From Limnanthes douglasii subsp. nivea (taxonomy: Eukaryota > Streptophyta > Magnoliopsida > Brassicales > Limnanthaceae), in assembly GCA_036936605.1 (NCBI GenBank), contig JAUPFV010000005.1, positions 78,752,885 through 78,816,884 on the forward strand: a DNA stretch of 64,000 nucleotides, read 5' to 3'. Positions 34,236 to 46,851 of the stretch are shown piece by piece (position 1 is the first letter of the stretch; each line of letters starts with the position of its first letter). The notes below the pieces were generated by a model. That model did not search any database and had not been told where the DNA came from. It saw only the letters and a list, made by a program, of their open reading frames with translations. The translations under genes and the position numbers were made by a program.

Positions 34236-36052
34236 GTTCTTAGATTATTACAAAAGGTATACATTGAAAGTGTGTTACAATGTTACAGATTGGTGGATTG
34301 CAAACCCCTAAGTACCCCTATAGAAAAGAGTAGCAAGCTTAGTCTGGGTCAATGTTGTAAGACAAAACTTGAGATTGAGGAAATGAAAACGGTTTTTATG
34401 CTTCGAAAGTCGGGAGTTTAGTGTATGCTCAAGTTTTTACTAGGACGGATATTTCTTTTGCTGCAAATATGTTGGGGAGATATGTTGGTAACCCAGGCAT
34501 GAATCACTAGAAATTGGTTAAAAGGGTACTTTGATACCTACAAGGATAAAAAAGAAACTTGTTGACATATGTAAAGTCGGATAAACTGGAGATGATTGGA
34601 TATTCCGCCATGTATTTTGATGGATGCGTAGACACATTAAAATTAAAGTAATAAAAAATATTCTTTTTGGGTCGAGGTGCAATATCCTGGAAAAGTGTAA
34701 AGTAAATACTGATTGCATCGTCCATTATGGTGGAAGACTTTGTTGCATGCTTTAAGGCATCAAACCGGTAATTGTGGCTGTAAAATTCTGCAGTTCAATA
34801 TACTAACAGTAATAAGAACTTGTCTATTTCCAAACACATAGACATGAAGTTCTTTTCTATTAAAGTGATAGTTCATATGGATCAGATATATATAGAGCAC
34901 ATCAGCACAAACTCTATGATAGCTAAGATCCTCTAACAAAGGTGGTTTTGTCTAAGGTTTTCCAGGGACATACCATCAGTATGGGTGTAGTTGATTTAGA
35001 GGATTGTTAGTTTCAGTTGGAGAGTTTATAATAGGATCTGATGTTATATTTTGCAGTATTGTGCACATTAAAGTATATTTTAATATATACATGCTTGGAA
35101 ATATTTTTTGATATATGTATTGTAATGGATCTCGAAATGTATTAACCATTTAAGAGTAGATATGTATGATTACAAGCCATATTGCTCTTAGGCCACGCCT
35201 CATAATTAGCCCAAGTAATTGATTGATAATGGTAATATGATTACTCTTGCATTCTATTGTTCACATTACGAGAAATAGGTCTTTAGTCCTTTATTATTAT
35301 CAGTCAAGTACATGGTTGTATCGTTTTCCTATTGAAAATGAATATAGGGATCTCATTAAAGTTGAATATGTATGATTGAGTAGCATGTGGCGGTTCAAGT
35401 GGGAGATTGTTGGAATGTATTTATTTAATATATTTATGGGCTGACAATAATTTGGACAGACATGTTAAATAAAAATATTCGATCATTGTTTTAAGAATTC
35501 AAAATTAAAAGTAATCGAGTTAATTATTTAATTAACTAAATTGGATCTATATGTAAAAAGGCGTTATGGGCTCAAGTGTGGTAACCAGATTGAATTTGGG
35601 CACTGTAATGAAGAGGGCCCAAATCTGAACACTTAAGCCTGAATTAATAAATCATGGATATAAATTTAATTATCAATTTATCGGGTTATGGTCCCCGGAC
35701 ACAAGAAAGTAATGAAGGATGATATTTACAGTGTTGGACTTCATATTATAAAGACTACACGTAAGGGGTTAGGTTTAGCAATTTCATCTTCCTAAACCAT
35801 AATCAAATAAACGACAACTTCCTTTAGTGTCTGTAAACTTTTCCTTTCTACTAACTCGTTCGGCAGGTTTCTCAAAGCAATACATAGAATCACTAAAGAA
35901 CAAAATAGAATATTAGATGGAAAGCAGCATGCAAACTTATAAGTGTTCTTGGTTTTCTATTCATTCATTAGGTGAATCCACCAAAAGGTTTCTATTTAAA
36001 ATTTCGTGATTCGTTATATATTATTTGATGCGATTTCGAATAATATATAACA
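34236..36052 (+). mobile_element. Truncated copia fragment: RT/RNase H end and 3' LTR
   Basis: The plus strand matches the 3' third of the copia at 50480-57140 from 'attcttggattatcacaaaa' onward. It includes the 'LVDCKPLSTPI' block, RNase H pieces ('SKHIDMKFF') and the polypurine tract before the LTR at 35408. Many stops and a deletion make it non-coding. The 5' half is missing at the RING junction. The duplicate is 60187-61781. Confidence 0.85.
35408..36052 (+). repeat. 3' LTR of truncated copia fragment
   Basis: 645 bases from TGTTGGAATG to ATATATAACA, clearly related to the 676-base LTR of the younger element but with many differences. It follows the AAGTGGGAGAT polypurine tract. A short 'ttatataac' follows and then unique sequence, so this marks the end of the left duplication copy. 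Confidence 0.8.
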
Positions 36053-37560
36053 TTATATAACTTATTTTTAGGATACTAGCTACTTTATGAGAATTTTTAA
36101 TTTAAAATTGTAATGGTTATTTTTTAGGAAAATTTTAACTTAAAAATATGAAATAATGCCTACTTTAAGGAAAAATTTAAGTTAAAATCTTGGATAGTTT
36201 CTCTTTTTAAGGCAAATTTTAAGTTAAAATATTTATAAATTGCAAGATGTATTCTGTATCTTAATTTCTAGAAGATTAAAACCACATTCATTGTATAAGT
36301 GTTCATAAATATTTTTTATTCAATTATTTTTATAATAATTTGTTTCAATTTTATTTTGGTTTAATCTTTCTCCAAAAATTCAAAACAAATTTTAACGTTG
36401 TCTTCTTCTACTATTCTAAATTACTGATTTATTTAGAAGACATTGTTTATAATGAATATTGTAATTAAATAAATTAAAGAAGACAAAAAAAAACAAGAAA
36501 AAAGATTTAAATAAATAAAGAAGATAGAGATAATAAAGAAGATGTAAATTTTAATTAAAGTAGATGGAGAAAATGAAGAAGTTATAACTTAAATTCAAAG
36601 TTACATAAATAAATAAAACTATTTTTTTTGTTATCAAATTTATATATACTTCAATCACATCTTTTAAAATATTATTTAAAGTATATTTTAAATAAGGGTG
36701 AAGTTATTTCTTCTATAAGATTTATTACACTTGCTTTTACCTTCTTGCCCTTTATTTACTTTCTAATTTATAATTTGATGTAAGTAACTATCCACTATCA
36801 AACTCTCCTTCCAACCAACACATTATTAAGACAAATTAGAACCAACATATATGATTTATCTTCTAAAATTAAACCCTAAAAACCAAACAAACTCACAATT
36901 TTATTTGAAGATAACTAACGGAATTGCATGTTTTTCTTAAAAGAAAAGATATATTTATGAGACAACCACTCTGAATTACATATGTTTTTTAAACATGTAA
37001 TTTCAAGTTAGAAACTCGGGATCACATGCAATATTTAGAAAAAGAACCCAAAGAAATAACAAAATGGGTGAGTATTTTCATTTAATTTTTAGTCAGCAAA
37101 TTTTTATATACTTAAATCATATTTTTTTAAATGCTTTTTAAATTATATTTTAAATAACTAAAAATATTTGTTAATTAGTAATATATTTGGATTTTGTTTT
37201 ATAAAATAATTAATTTTATTTTTGAATATGTTTACATGTTATTGAAATGTTTTTAGTCTTTTTTATAATAAAATTATATTTTCAATTATATTTGATACAA
37301 ATTTTATTTTATTTTATTTATTTATTATATTTTATTTGATTTTCATATATTTTAAAAAATCTAAGTTTAGGTTTTGTTTTTTTGCGTTCGGAGGAGATGT
37401 GTTTCCTGTTTTTGATATCCTAATTCCAATAGAATTCCTGATTACTTTGTTTGTCGATAATCTTCCGGATTAACTACTTTCAATTTCAATTGGATAGGTT
37501 GTTCCCTGTTTTGGGTATCCTAAATCTAATACGTTTGGAGACTACTTAGTTTCCTCTTTT
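36053..37560. other. AT-rich spacer without a gene
   Basis: No supported ORF. At 36065-36245 about four degenerate units of roughly 50 bases recur ('tactttaaggaaaaattta', 'agttaaaat'). The rest is simple AT-rich DNA and unique within the window. Confidence 0.55.
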
Positions 37561-37575
37561 GCAGTCTCAATTTTC

Positions 37576-37583
37576 TATAAAAG
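37576..37583 (+). promoter_or_regulatory. TATA box upstream of the 37677 ORF
   Basis: TATAAAAG preceded by 'ttttc' and followed by GC-richer sequence, about 100 bases before the ATG at 37677. This is the usual spacing for a plant core promoter with a 60-70 base leader. Confidence 0.45.
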
Positions 37584-37676
37584 CAGAGTTCCGACTCTTA
37601 AATTTGTATTCAACATCTATCGGTCTTAGTTTTCTAATAAGTTTAGTCAATAATTTTCTTTCTTCTTTAAAGTTCA

Positions 37677-37874
37677 ATGGTAGTCGTGCAAGTGGAGTTC
37701 AGATCAAGAGATCGATCGCTCATTAAACTTGAGGTATTCAGGCCGTTGACGTATCGGAGGAAGAGTCTTGCTAATAGGACCGTTGAGTTTGAGTTCGAAG
37801 TTCCTTTTGATGTTTCGGCAGCCTACTCAACCTCCAAATCTTGTGTCACACAGGCACTCGCTGGATTGAACGTG
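37677..37874 (+). CDS. Candidate first exon of an unrecognised gene
   Basis: Sixty-six codons from the ATG (MVVVQVEFRSRDRSL), rich in charged residues and with much higher GC than the surroundings. They end in 'AGLNVE' right at a GGAG|GTATAT donor site. After this point composition drops to AT-rich and the frame degrades to low-complexity sequence. With the TATA box upstream it looks like a real exon, but I do not recognise the protein ('KLEVFRPLTYRRKSLANRTV') and see no clear second exon. It could be a captured or relic exon. Confidence 0.35.
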
Positions 37875-38283
37875 GAGGTATATTTACAAAATTACTTATT
37901 ATTTACGAATTCATACTTCATTGCTGCTCATGCACTAATTCAATAATCTCGGTATGTGTTGCCTTCCACTTATGTCTGTGTTGTAACCCACTACTTCTAG
38001 TATTTCTTATACTCTATCTTATTTCTTCCATTCCATATTCCATTTTTTTCAATAACTCTTATTACTACTTCAATTACTTATGCCCACATTGGCCACTCAT
38101 TTCACGAGTTTGGCACTTCAACAATACATTATAGACTTATCATAGGCTATAAAAATTCCCTCTAACGAATAAACTTCGGTCAGATTCATCCACACATATA
38201 TTAACATCACCAAAATGGTACCATTTATGGGAAATAGATGTTCCTGTGAGATCTAATTCTTCAAAACCTCCAAAACCAAACTC

Positions 38284-38815
38284 ATGTTCTTGGAAAACAT
38301 AATATATGCTTCTTCGCTAAGATCATGCATTTCTGGTAGTACAGGGCCATGTTGTCCATACCTCTTACGTGAATCAACAGTTACACGAGCTGAAGCACTC
38401 TCATATGAGAACTCTAAGGATGATTTACTCTATGGTAGTAGACTTTTGCCTATTTCATTGACATGCATTATTTTATGTATTCTTCACATTAAAAATACAC
38501 AAGTTCATTCGTGATCATGAACCGTTATCAATCATTTTCTATGTAAAATATGCATCATATCTTTCTCATTTTGAGCACTCAAGGGTGAGAGAATACAAAC
38601 AATACCTCTATCGCGAGTTGTCAGGAAACCCAATAGACGTTGCTCCAGCTGTGACCATATCCAATATGGCAGAAAGCGTCGACTCCTTTCTACTCACCAT
38701 TATAGAAAGAATAAACAGAGAACAAGCATTGTCAAGCCATATCCAGCCCGACAAATTGAGTTTTTTTTATCAAGCTTACCCATTTTATCAACATAAGGGA
38801 GCGCCAAACCTATGA
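38284..38815 (+). other. Two short coding-like pieces, unrecognised
   Basis: 38284-38514 and 38585-38815 each stay open for about 76 codons with non-AT-biased composition (for example 'SGNPIDVAPAVTISNMAES' and 'LTIIERINREQALSSHI'). They are in different frames and have no clear start or splice context. They may be decayed exons of the gene starting at 37677 or of an unseen element. No function is assigned. Confidence 0.25.
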
Positions 38816-38904
38816 CACGTTATTCTGATACCACATAGCTGGAAACTCAAACATATGTTTGACTTCGTCATACCCATGTTAGTCAGTGACAATCATTTTC
38901 AGAC

Positions 38905-39180
38905 ACCTCATCCTGCCTTGGCTGCGGTTTGGCCTCACTTAGGTTTGACCTCAGTTTAGTCGATCACAACTTGGTCTTAGCTTTATCTCAGCTATGTTCA
39001 ACCTTAACTTGGCTCGACCTCAACTCAGTTCAGCCTTAACTTGGCTTAGTCTCAGCTTTAATTCAACCTAATACAACGTAAGTCTTGGCCTAGATAAATC
39101 TGGCTCGACCTCAATTTTGTTTTAGTTCCTACCACCTTGGCTTTTTAAGCTTATTTTAACTCAGTCGGTTGATCAAAGTT
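38905..39180. repeat. Degenerate short tandem repeat, TTGGCT-CGACCTCA type
   Basis: More than ten imperfect units of 10-25 bases with the pattern 'acttggctcgacctcaactcag' or shorter variants ('ggtttgacctcagttta', 'cttggcttagtctcagcttt'). It is C/T-rich on this strand, unlike its neighbours, and not present elsewhere in the window. Confidence 0.6.
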
Positions 39181-40306
39181 TATGAGCACAACTAATTTTT
39201 TTTAAATTTTTATCTTCATATTTGTTTTCATCCATAAAAAATATATTATATAATATAAATGTCATACGACCATAATTTTGGCTTCTGCTGAACCAAAAAA
39301 ACTTTTCTCTCTTATCTACATCCAAAACAAGCAAACAAAATCTTTCTTTCTCAAATGTAGCTCAATCCCTTAATACTTTAAATATTCCATCGTTAAAAAT
39401 ATTTAGCCAAAACACTTCATACATTTTTATCCTTTGAGGAATCCACACAACTTTGATTTGGTCCGAAGAGCTATTATTTTTCTTAAGATGCTAACCAAAC
39501 ACAACTTTGAAGTGGTTCGGATAGTTAAAATGTATTGTTAAAAAAATATGTAATTTCGTTTGAAACATCAATTAATTAACTAACAAACAATATATATCAT
39601 TTTTACATAATTTCAAAGGCATCGATAAAAATTCCACAATCAAATGGATTACAAGCACGTGGCCATCATGTGGTGTTTCAGACATCATATGCTTCAGTCA
39701 TTCAAAAATGGTCATGTCTAGTCAATAATAACTTTAACTAATAAACAATTCGGTTAGTTAAAATCTTAGTACGACTAGGTAATAATACTTCGGACTCGAA
39801 CCGTTTTGGGCACCATAAAAATTGGTCAAATCTCATTTTGAATTGGATTTGATGATCAACATCTTAGATTCTTAGCAGTTCGGCTACTGGTATCATCGAA
39901 ACGAATTTGGTAATTCTTTTAGTCATTTTTCATACTTTGAAAGAACTTGGAGGGTACCACCCTAAACGGAACCAATATATTTTTTAATTTCTTTCGAATA
40001 TGAATTTAATCCGAAATCTTGTTTATGAGATAATTAGCTACTATAAATTTAAAAGTGAAAAACAATTTAGTCATGCATGTACTATTTTTTTTAAACAAAA
40101 TATAGCATTTTTTATCAAGAGAGATTCCAAATGGTGAAGTTATTAATAAGGCATATGTAAAGACAACAAACCTCAAGAGTATCACGAGTCTACTCATAAT
40201 TGTCTTGGTAGCTCTGCTCGACGTAAAACTTGCTTCGTCATGGACAATTCTTTTCACACAACCATCTTATACAATGTTTGACGATAAGTTCAACTGTTAA
40301 ATTTTA

Positions 40307-40347
<41 letters not shown>

Positions 40348-41345
40348 TTTGTTATTGAAAATTGATTAGTTCGTACAAAATTATTTACGTTTTACAGTTA
40401 TATATATATATATAATTTCGTTATTAAAAATCGATCAATTTTACAAAATTATATATGTTTCCGCTCATGCACCATTATTAAAATCTTAACATGTTAACAT
40501 GTGCTCCATTCAACTTATGTTTTTTTAATATTTCCAACCACTTCAACCACACATCTGACACGAATTTGATACTTCAGCACTATATCCTAGCTTCAGTTCA
40601 AGATATAAAATTTATACAACTAACATTTTTTGTTACAATTATCAATTGATATAACTGAAATTATTCAAACACATATACCCCGAAAAAAATATCATTTTTA
40701 TTAAACGTTATTTTTTTTAAACTATAATATAGATTACTCTTTAAAAAGTTATTTTTCATTTAAGATCTAACCAAAAGTTCAATTACAGTATACTATCCAA
40801 AAATACAACTTACCAATACCTACATGGGCCTAATTGTCTACCAAAAATACAATTTAATATAACAAAAAAATTCGAACAAACAAATTGACCTTTATAAATT
40901 TCAAAGCATTTTCTCTCTCTTCCAAGTTTCTCTTAACTATTCGACTTCTTTCTTAAAACTCATAATTTCTTCATCTATTTTTATTGATTTTCTCATTAAC
41001 CAATCAATTTTCTTTCTCAAGCAACTGATTCATCCCAAAAAAAAACTAGCAAGTTAAAGTTATTCCATCACTTTCTTCCTAAAAATAGTAAGCGATCATA
41101 ATATACGGTTGCTTATTAAAGTTAAACTCATTTTTTATTAGTTTCAAAGTTCGATTTTAGATTTTTTTTGAATTTTTTTATCCTTATTTAGTACCATGGT
41201 TCTAAAGTATACTATGAAATCATATTAAAGTACTGAAAAAATTAGAAATACATGTGTCTCGTAACTATCTTCTTGAAAATCAACATTTGTCTCATAACTC
41301 GTATATTCAATCTTCAATTGCGGGACATGATAGCGAGATTAAACA
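39181..41345. other. AT-rich spacer without a gene
   Basis: No supported gene. It contains the TA microsatellite and small tandem duplication at 40306-40456. 41346 is the left edge of the right duplication copy. Confidence 0.55.
40306..40456. repeat. (TA)n microsatellite and local tandem duplication
   Basis: About 18 TA units at 40307-40342. The following 'ttgttattgaaaattgatta' block recurs about 95 bases later as 'ttcgttattaaaaatcgatc', again after a short TA run. This indicates a small tandem duplication that includes the microsatellite. Confidence 0.65.
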
Positions 41346-43095
41346 CTTGTTTCATATTTTTTTTTTGATAAATAACAATATTCACGTGTCTCGCATCTTG
41401 ATAATAAACATTTTTCTCTTGTTTGACATCTTATCAATTAATACTAGTATCACATTGTTATAGGAAATATGCCAAAAACTTGTTTTTCAGATCATGTTTA
41501 TATTTTTGTCATTAAAAATATGAAAATAGAGAGAATAAAATAGGTTAAAAAAGAAACAAAAAAGAACACTATTTTGTAGTCTTTTTAAAGCTACATATGA
41601 TATAAAGAATGATAAACAAAATACTAAGAAAAACTGGGAGCCTATCATTGAAATAATCAAGACATTTAATGTTGGTCAAGACATTTTTAAGTTGGGTTAA
41701 AAAATCTAGCAATTAAAACCAAATATGTGAAGATTATATTTAGTTTGAAGCATGAAAAAAAAACATGTCGTTAAGCAATAAGAATTTCAAACCTATTATG
41801 ATTTAGAAAAAGCAAAGTCAAGGATATTGAAAACATACTTCTCTCATAAGAAAATAAAATTCAGCAAATATCGAACTCAACCAATTACGAATTTCATAAT
41901 AAATGGTCTCGTATAAATTTGGTTATTTATGGTCTCGTATCTTACATAAAATTGGTTATATCTGGTCTCTCGTATCTCATTATTTATACATATTTTTACA
42001 CAGTCTTGCGTCTTGCATAAATTTGTTTATATCTTGTGTCAAATGTCTTATTATTTTTACATATTTTTACATGGTCTCACGTCTCGTTAATTTTACATAT
42101 AGTTATATAGTCTCGCATCTTGCATTAATTTGGCATACATGGTCTCGCATGTCTTATTATTTTTACATAATTTTACATGTCTCATGTTGTAAATAAATTT
42201 ATTTATAAATGGTCTCGTATATCTTATTAATTTTAAATATTTTTATATGATCTCGCCTCTTGTATAAATTTGGTTATACCTGGTGGCACATGTTATACTT
42301 CTAGTTTGTAGGTATATGTATAGTCTCTTGTCTCATATATAATTATATTAAATGATGTTTCACATGTTTATAAGATGCAATAACCAAAGTTATTATAACC
42401 AAATGAGATCAAACAGTAAAGGATGGTGTAATATTATGGATCATGTTAGCCTGCTTCACATTATTCTTCTCTACATCCGAGGATGTTTTAGTTTCTATAG
42501 TTTATTTTACATCGAAGAATTGGAAAAAATAAACAATTATGGTTGGGCTAGATAAATCAAGGACAAGCTCATGAATTTAATAAGGCTTAGCCAAAAGGTT
42601 ATTGGATGTTTTTCTATATTAATGGTTAGTATCTTACTCTATTTTTAAACATATAAAAAAATACTGATATATAATTTGTTATACATGATAAATAAGTCAT
42701 TTATCATGGAACACACAACCATTGTTGAATCATATAAGTTATGATACTAATATGTTACAAATTGATAGGAATAAAAACAAAATAAAATTTGGTTTTGATC
42801 AAACATTTAAAACAAATCACATATGGAATTGCATGTTAAATTCGTAGTCTTTTTTTTTTCAAGCACGTCTAACATCTTACATTGTTTAACTTTTTTTATT
42901 GTATCTCACAATTCGTTGTCCAAGATGCGATAACGTTGTATAATCTCGCATTTACTTATGTATTTTAAATATTTATAGGTTTTGTATGTATAATTGGCTC
43001 TAACAAATTAAAAATACGAGGCATTTGGTATAGAAGGCCAAAAAGAAGAATAGGTAGGCGGAGAGGACAAAGAAGAAGAAAATATTTGTGGGGAT
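41346..43095. other. AT-rich leader of the right duplication copy
   Basis: Collinear with 1-1751, and no gene is supported. The ORF at 42352 differs from its counterpart at 1005 by amino-acid-changing substitutions without a frame-conserving pattern. Confidence 0.65.
41900..42330. repeat. Degenerate tandem repeat, right copy of the 541-960 array
   Basis: It has the same repeated 'ggtctcg' and 'tttttacat' blocks in the same order as 541-960, with scattered substitutions. It is part of the segmental duplication, not an independent array. Confidence 0.55.
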
Positions 43096-43472
43096 TGGAG
43101 TGGATTATTTTCGACTGAGGGTAATTTGTTCAGGTGTTTTGTGGTATTTCAAAGGTATTTAATGTTTGAGTGTTTTGTAGTGAGAGATTTAAGCTGTCTG
43201 GTTATATTAAATGTTCATTACCCTCATTAATGAAAGTGGTTGGGTATTTATACCCTTAATTATGGGTCATATGGGCTTTAGAGGTCAAACTTATGAAACC
43301 GGGTCGAGTTCAAAAACCCATTAGTTTATTAAGCAGATTAGCAATTAGCTTAGTCAAAAGGTGATTAGTTTTTAGTACTTTTATCCAGTTCGGATGGTTC
43401 AGTGGATGGCTTGTATCCGAATTGCCCTTGTCCGGTTTCTATAGTGAGTGGTGAAAATATCCGGACTCATCA
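43096..43472 (-). repeat. 3' LTR of Tat-like remnant 2
   Basis: 377 bases, the counterpart of 1752-2126. The ends are TG...CA on the minus strand. There is no partner LTR. Confidence 0.8.
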
Positions 43473-43911
43473 GTAGCCCATTTGTTAGGTTTTGTTCGAA
43501 GGCTTTTGGCAGTACCTTAAAAATCGCCTTTGGGCACTTGTAACATTTTCCGGACGGATTTAGTGTTTAGTGAAGGATTTATCCGGACTGAAAAACTTCT
43601 CAGAAGTTCAAAGGTTTTGCCATGGATCGTGGGACACGTGTCATATTCTTATTTACCTCACCAACCGTTTTCTCCTAGAATGATGCTCCCACTAATCCCC
43701 AAAGTAACCTCTTCATTTAATGCCTATGACGTCAGCGCCGCCTTCAATCATTACTTTTGTCTTTTCGTATTCTCCTAAGGTTTTTTGCATCTTTTTGTCT
43801 CATTAATATAATTTACTTCATTTTTCACTGTTTTACCATCTTCATTACTCTTTCATTCCTTCATCTCAAAGCTTTCACCTCTCTTACTAAAAATACTTTT
43901 AGTGTAAGTTT

Positions 43912-46851
43912 ATATTTACAGCGAGAAACGCACTGGTAAAACATGGGTGGCTTAATCTCTCGGAGTTAGAAAAAGCACAAAGAGTTGAGGGAGAAAGGCG
44001 CATTGCTGCAGGTCTTCCAGTTTCTCCAATCGACAAGTCTGAAACACCAAACTCAGAGCCTGATCGAGGTTCATCTTGTGCTAGAAGCTCCAAACAGAGA
44101 AGGTTATTTCAACCAAACCTTTCACCTATCGTCTTAGGCTCATCGGTTCAGGAGTCACAACCCACTGTCGAACGGGAAAAAGTTGTTACAAGTAAAAAGA
44201 GACCCTCCCCATTCATAGCTATGGGATAAAATGCTAAAAATTCCCCAGAAAAACTGACACTTCGTCGAAAAGGCCGCTTAGTAAAAGGCCAAGCTGTTGT
44301 TCCACAGTCTAAGTCTCCGAAATCAGGGCCCCCTAAGTCTAGGGCCAAGGACAAAGCCACAGGGTCAGAGGCATCCATCAAAGTCCCTAAGGATAAATCG
44401 TCTGGTCCGGAGGCTACTGGAACAAGCCTTCGAAATGAACCCTCCGGATCTGAGCCCCAGCCGGATACCAGACCAGAAAGAGAAAGTGATGCTCAGCCAT
44501 CCAGACAGCTCACTGAACCAATCACCAGCACTCCTCTACCAAAGACAACTGACAATTCTTCCACGGTGATGGAGGACAGTGTTGAAGAAGCCCCTTTTGA
44601 GACTGATGTCTCTAGGAAGACAGGGGAAGCTGCCACTGCCAAGAAGGGAAAGGCTAAAGAGAAGGTGTGTTTAAAACATCCGGACCTGCCGGAGTCCCTT
44701 GAAGGAAGAGTGGGACCTTGCTTCCACAAGGTGAGCGTAAAGTATCTGCTAGCCATGCAGAATATTAACTACGCCTTCATTCATACTGCTGAATTAGGCC
44801 AGATCCGGACGAAATGGGGGATCCCAGAATCTGTCAAAGTAAGGATACCGGTCGATCCGGAGACGCCAATGGACTGCAAGCTGAGTGAGATAATCTTCTA
44901 CACAAAATTGTTCAACTGGGGGCTCAGATTTCCGTTGGACCCAGATATCGTTAGATATTTTCATCTGATAAAGCTATTTCCAAGCCAATTGAGTCACAAT
45001 GCTTGGTACACCCACATGGCCTGCATCATGGCCTCTAGGCTCTCCGGAATCCCGCTTCCGATGGAGCAATTTGCTGTTGTGGCCAGCTTTTGCAAGAATC
45101 ACATCATCTCCTTCTACCATTTCAATATGGGTGACAATTATAAAGTGGTGGATGATCTGCTCGAATCAGAGAAGAGTTGGAAGACCCAATTCTTGTTCAT
45201 TAGTGGAGCTTGGAAAAATAGGAAGAAGATTAAAGTCGGTGTCAACCCAAGCAAGCTTACCAGTAGATGGAAAAGCACTGGTAAATATTTCATCACGTTT
45301 TTTTTCTTTCCTTATAAAAAGTTTGTTTACCTAAATGCTCTTCTTCTTCTTTGGGTAGTGCTGCCGAAGGTGTTCTCCGACTACTTGGAGGAGGGGCAGA
45401 CAACTTGTGCTAAGCTGAATGCTTGGGCTGCTAACAAATGAGGAAATCGCTTTCACAATTGTTTTACCGTTGGCAATCTAGTGAGATCCCACCTCTGGAA
45501 CACAACCGGCCGGAGCGACTTGTCTTCAGAAGAATTGACCACACCACCTCCTCTGGGTGTCATCCTACAGAGGACGGATGAGAAGGATGGGAAACTGGAC
45601 TTGCCGGGCAGAGCTAAAGCCCTAAGTAAGATGAAGGGCAAGAAAGGTAAGAAAAAGCCAGATGCAACTGAGGTTAATCAAGGTGGTGTTGAGGAGATCG
45701 TCCCAGCAAACTAGGAGGTGCAGGACCAAGGAAGAATTGATGTTTCTCTGCTTCAAGTGGTGGAAAATGAGAGTACCAAAGAGGCAGTTGGACATCTAAA
45801 ACCCTCAAAGGCCCTAAACAAAGACCGAAAACGGGGAGAAGAAAATCTACAAGGGGGATGAGGTAGCTCTCCGGCCTCCGGAGTCTCTTCCGCTAGTCGA
45901 TCCAACAAACCCAACACAGGCAGAGAAAATCTCCAGTGATTTTCACACCGGAGAGAGTACCGGAGGGGATATTAACATTGATGGAGTAGACATCAGTGGT
46001 CTTCAAGGGATTGACCTTTACTTTGGAGACCTCGAGAAAGACGATTTTGCTGGCCCTTACCTCCCTCCAAGCTCTTCGAACATAGTTACTTTCAATTGTA
46101 AGTCTTTTCTATTTAAGGGGAGAATGACATGGTGACCCACTCCTTGTTGAACAATATTCAACTGGTGCTCAACTTGGAGAGACAAGTGCGAAGTAAATCT
46201 GCCCTCATAAACACACTCAACACAGACAAAGAGAGCTTATCCAACAATCTCCTTAATGCCAACCAGAATGTTGAGGCATTAAGGAGAGAGATCGAGGTGT
46301 TGAAGAAGGGGAAAGAGGAATTGGACACCAAGCTGGCCACTTCGGAGGGGGTTAACAAAGAACTTCAAACTAAGTGTTCTAGCTTGGAGAAGGATCTCTC
46401 CACTTCGAAAGAGGAGGTGAAGGCTAAGGGAAATGTCATCCAAACCCTAACCAATGACAAAATTTCGCTCGAAGATGTTGTGTCTAGAGTTAACCAGGAG
46501 AAAGCTGATTTGATAAAGGAGTAGGAGAAGAAAATACAAGCCAAGATCGATGCATACACCAACAAGGTGATAGATTCCCAAGAGGAAATGTATGCTGAAG
46601 TCAAATCAGACATGTTCTTGCTCTTTCATTAAAAATTTCCGAAGAGGACACTCGAAGATTTATGGCGATTTGTGGAATATGAAGACCTCCCTCACCACAC
46701 TATGGCCGATGGTGATAAGCACAAATATTCCAGTGGTTGGGATGATACTACTGATGAAGAAGAAGGGACCGGAGAGAGCCCTAACGAGGAACCCAAAGAC
46801 CCCAAGAAGAAACCAGATGAGGCTGGAACATCAAAGGAAGCTCAACCTTAA
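43912..46851 (+). pseudogene. Antisense extra ORF of Tat-like element (copy 3), broken
   Basis: The best-preserved central domain of the three copies: 44566-45280 is continuously open (GRVGPCFHKVSVKYLLAMQN, RTKWGIPESVK, HNAWYTHMACIM). The start ATG has become ATA (43912-43914) and a TAA lies near 44227. The intron at 45281-45358 is followed by a TGA near 45439 and a TAG near 45711. The coiled coil (46129-46520) ends at a TAG. The ORF copy shares some but not all lesions with copy 1: the TAG at 3283 of copy 1 is a sense codon here. Decay therefore continued after the duplication. Confidence 0.7.
45281..45358 (+). other. Spliceosomal intron in extra ORF copy 3
   Basis: GTAAAT donor and TAG acceptor enclose 78 bases, at the same position as the introns at 3947 and 15946. 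Confidence 0.65.

Larger units (their letters stand above)
1..36052. repeat. Left copy of a large segmental duplication
   Basis: Position 1 onward matches 41346 onward base for base with scattered substitutions and small indels. The match covers the AT-rich leader, the truncated Tat-like element with its internal breakpoint near 7060, the RING/cyclophilin modules and the copia fragment ending at 36052. The left boundary may lie outside the window. This copy holds one more RING/cyclophilin module than the right copy and a private 20 kb retrotransposon insertion. Shared truncation points show the duplication came after the Tat-like element and the copia fragment had been broken. Confidence 0.85.

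Noticed and set aside
37841..38134. 97-codon ORF overlapping the candidate exon
   Set aside because: Shifted-frame shadow of the exon followed by low-complexity Ile/Leu/Ser codons from AT-rich DNA.
40006..40196. Possible small secreted peptide on the minus strand (MSRLVILLRFVVFTYALLIT)
   Set aside because: The hydrophobic start is suggestive, but the rest is Phe/Lys/Asn-rich as expected from AT-rich DNA. There is no cleavage-site context or Cys pattern, and no promoter evidence.
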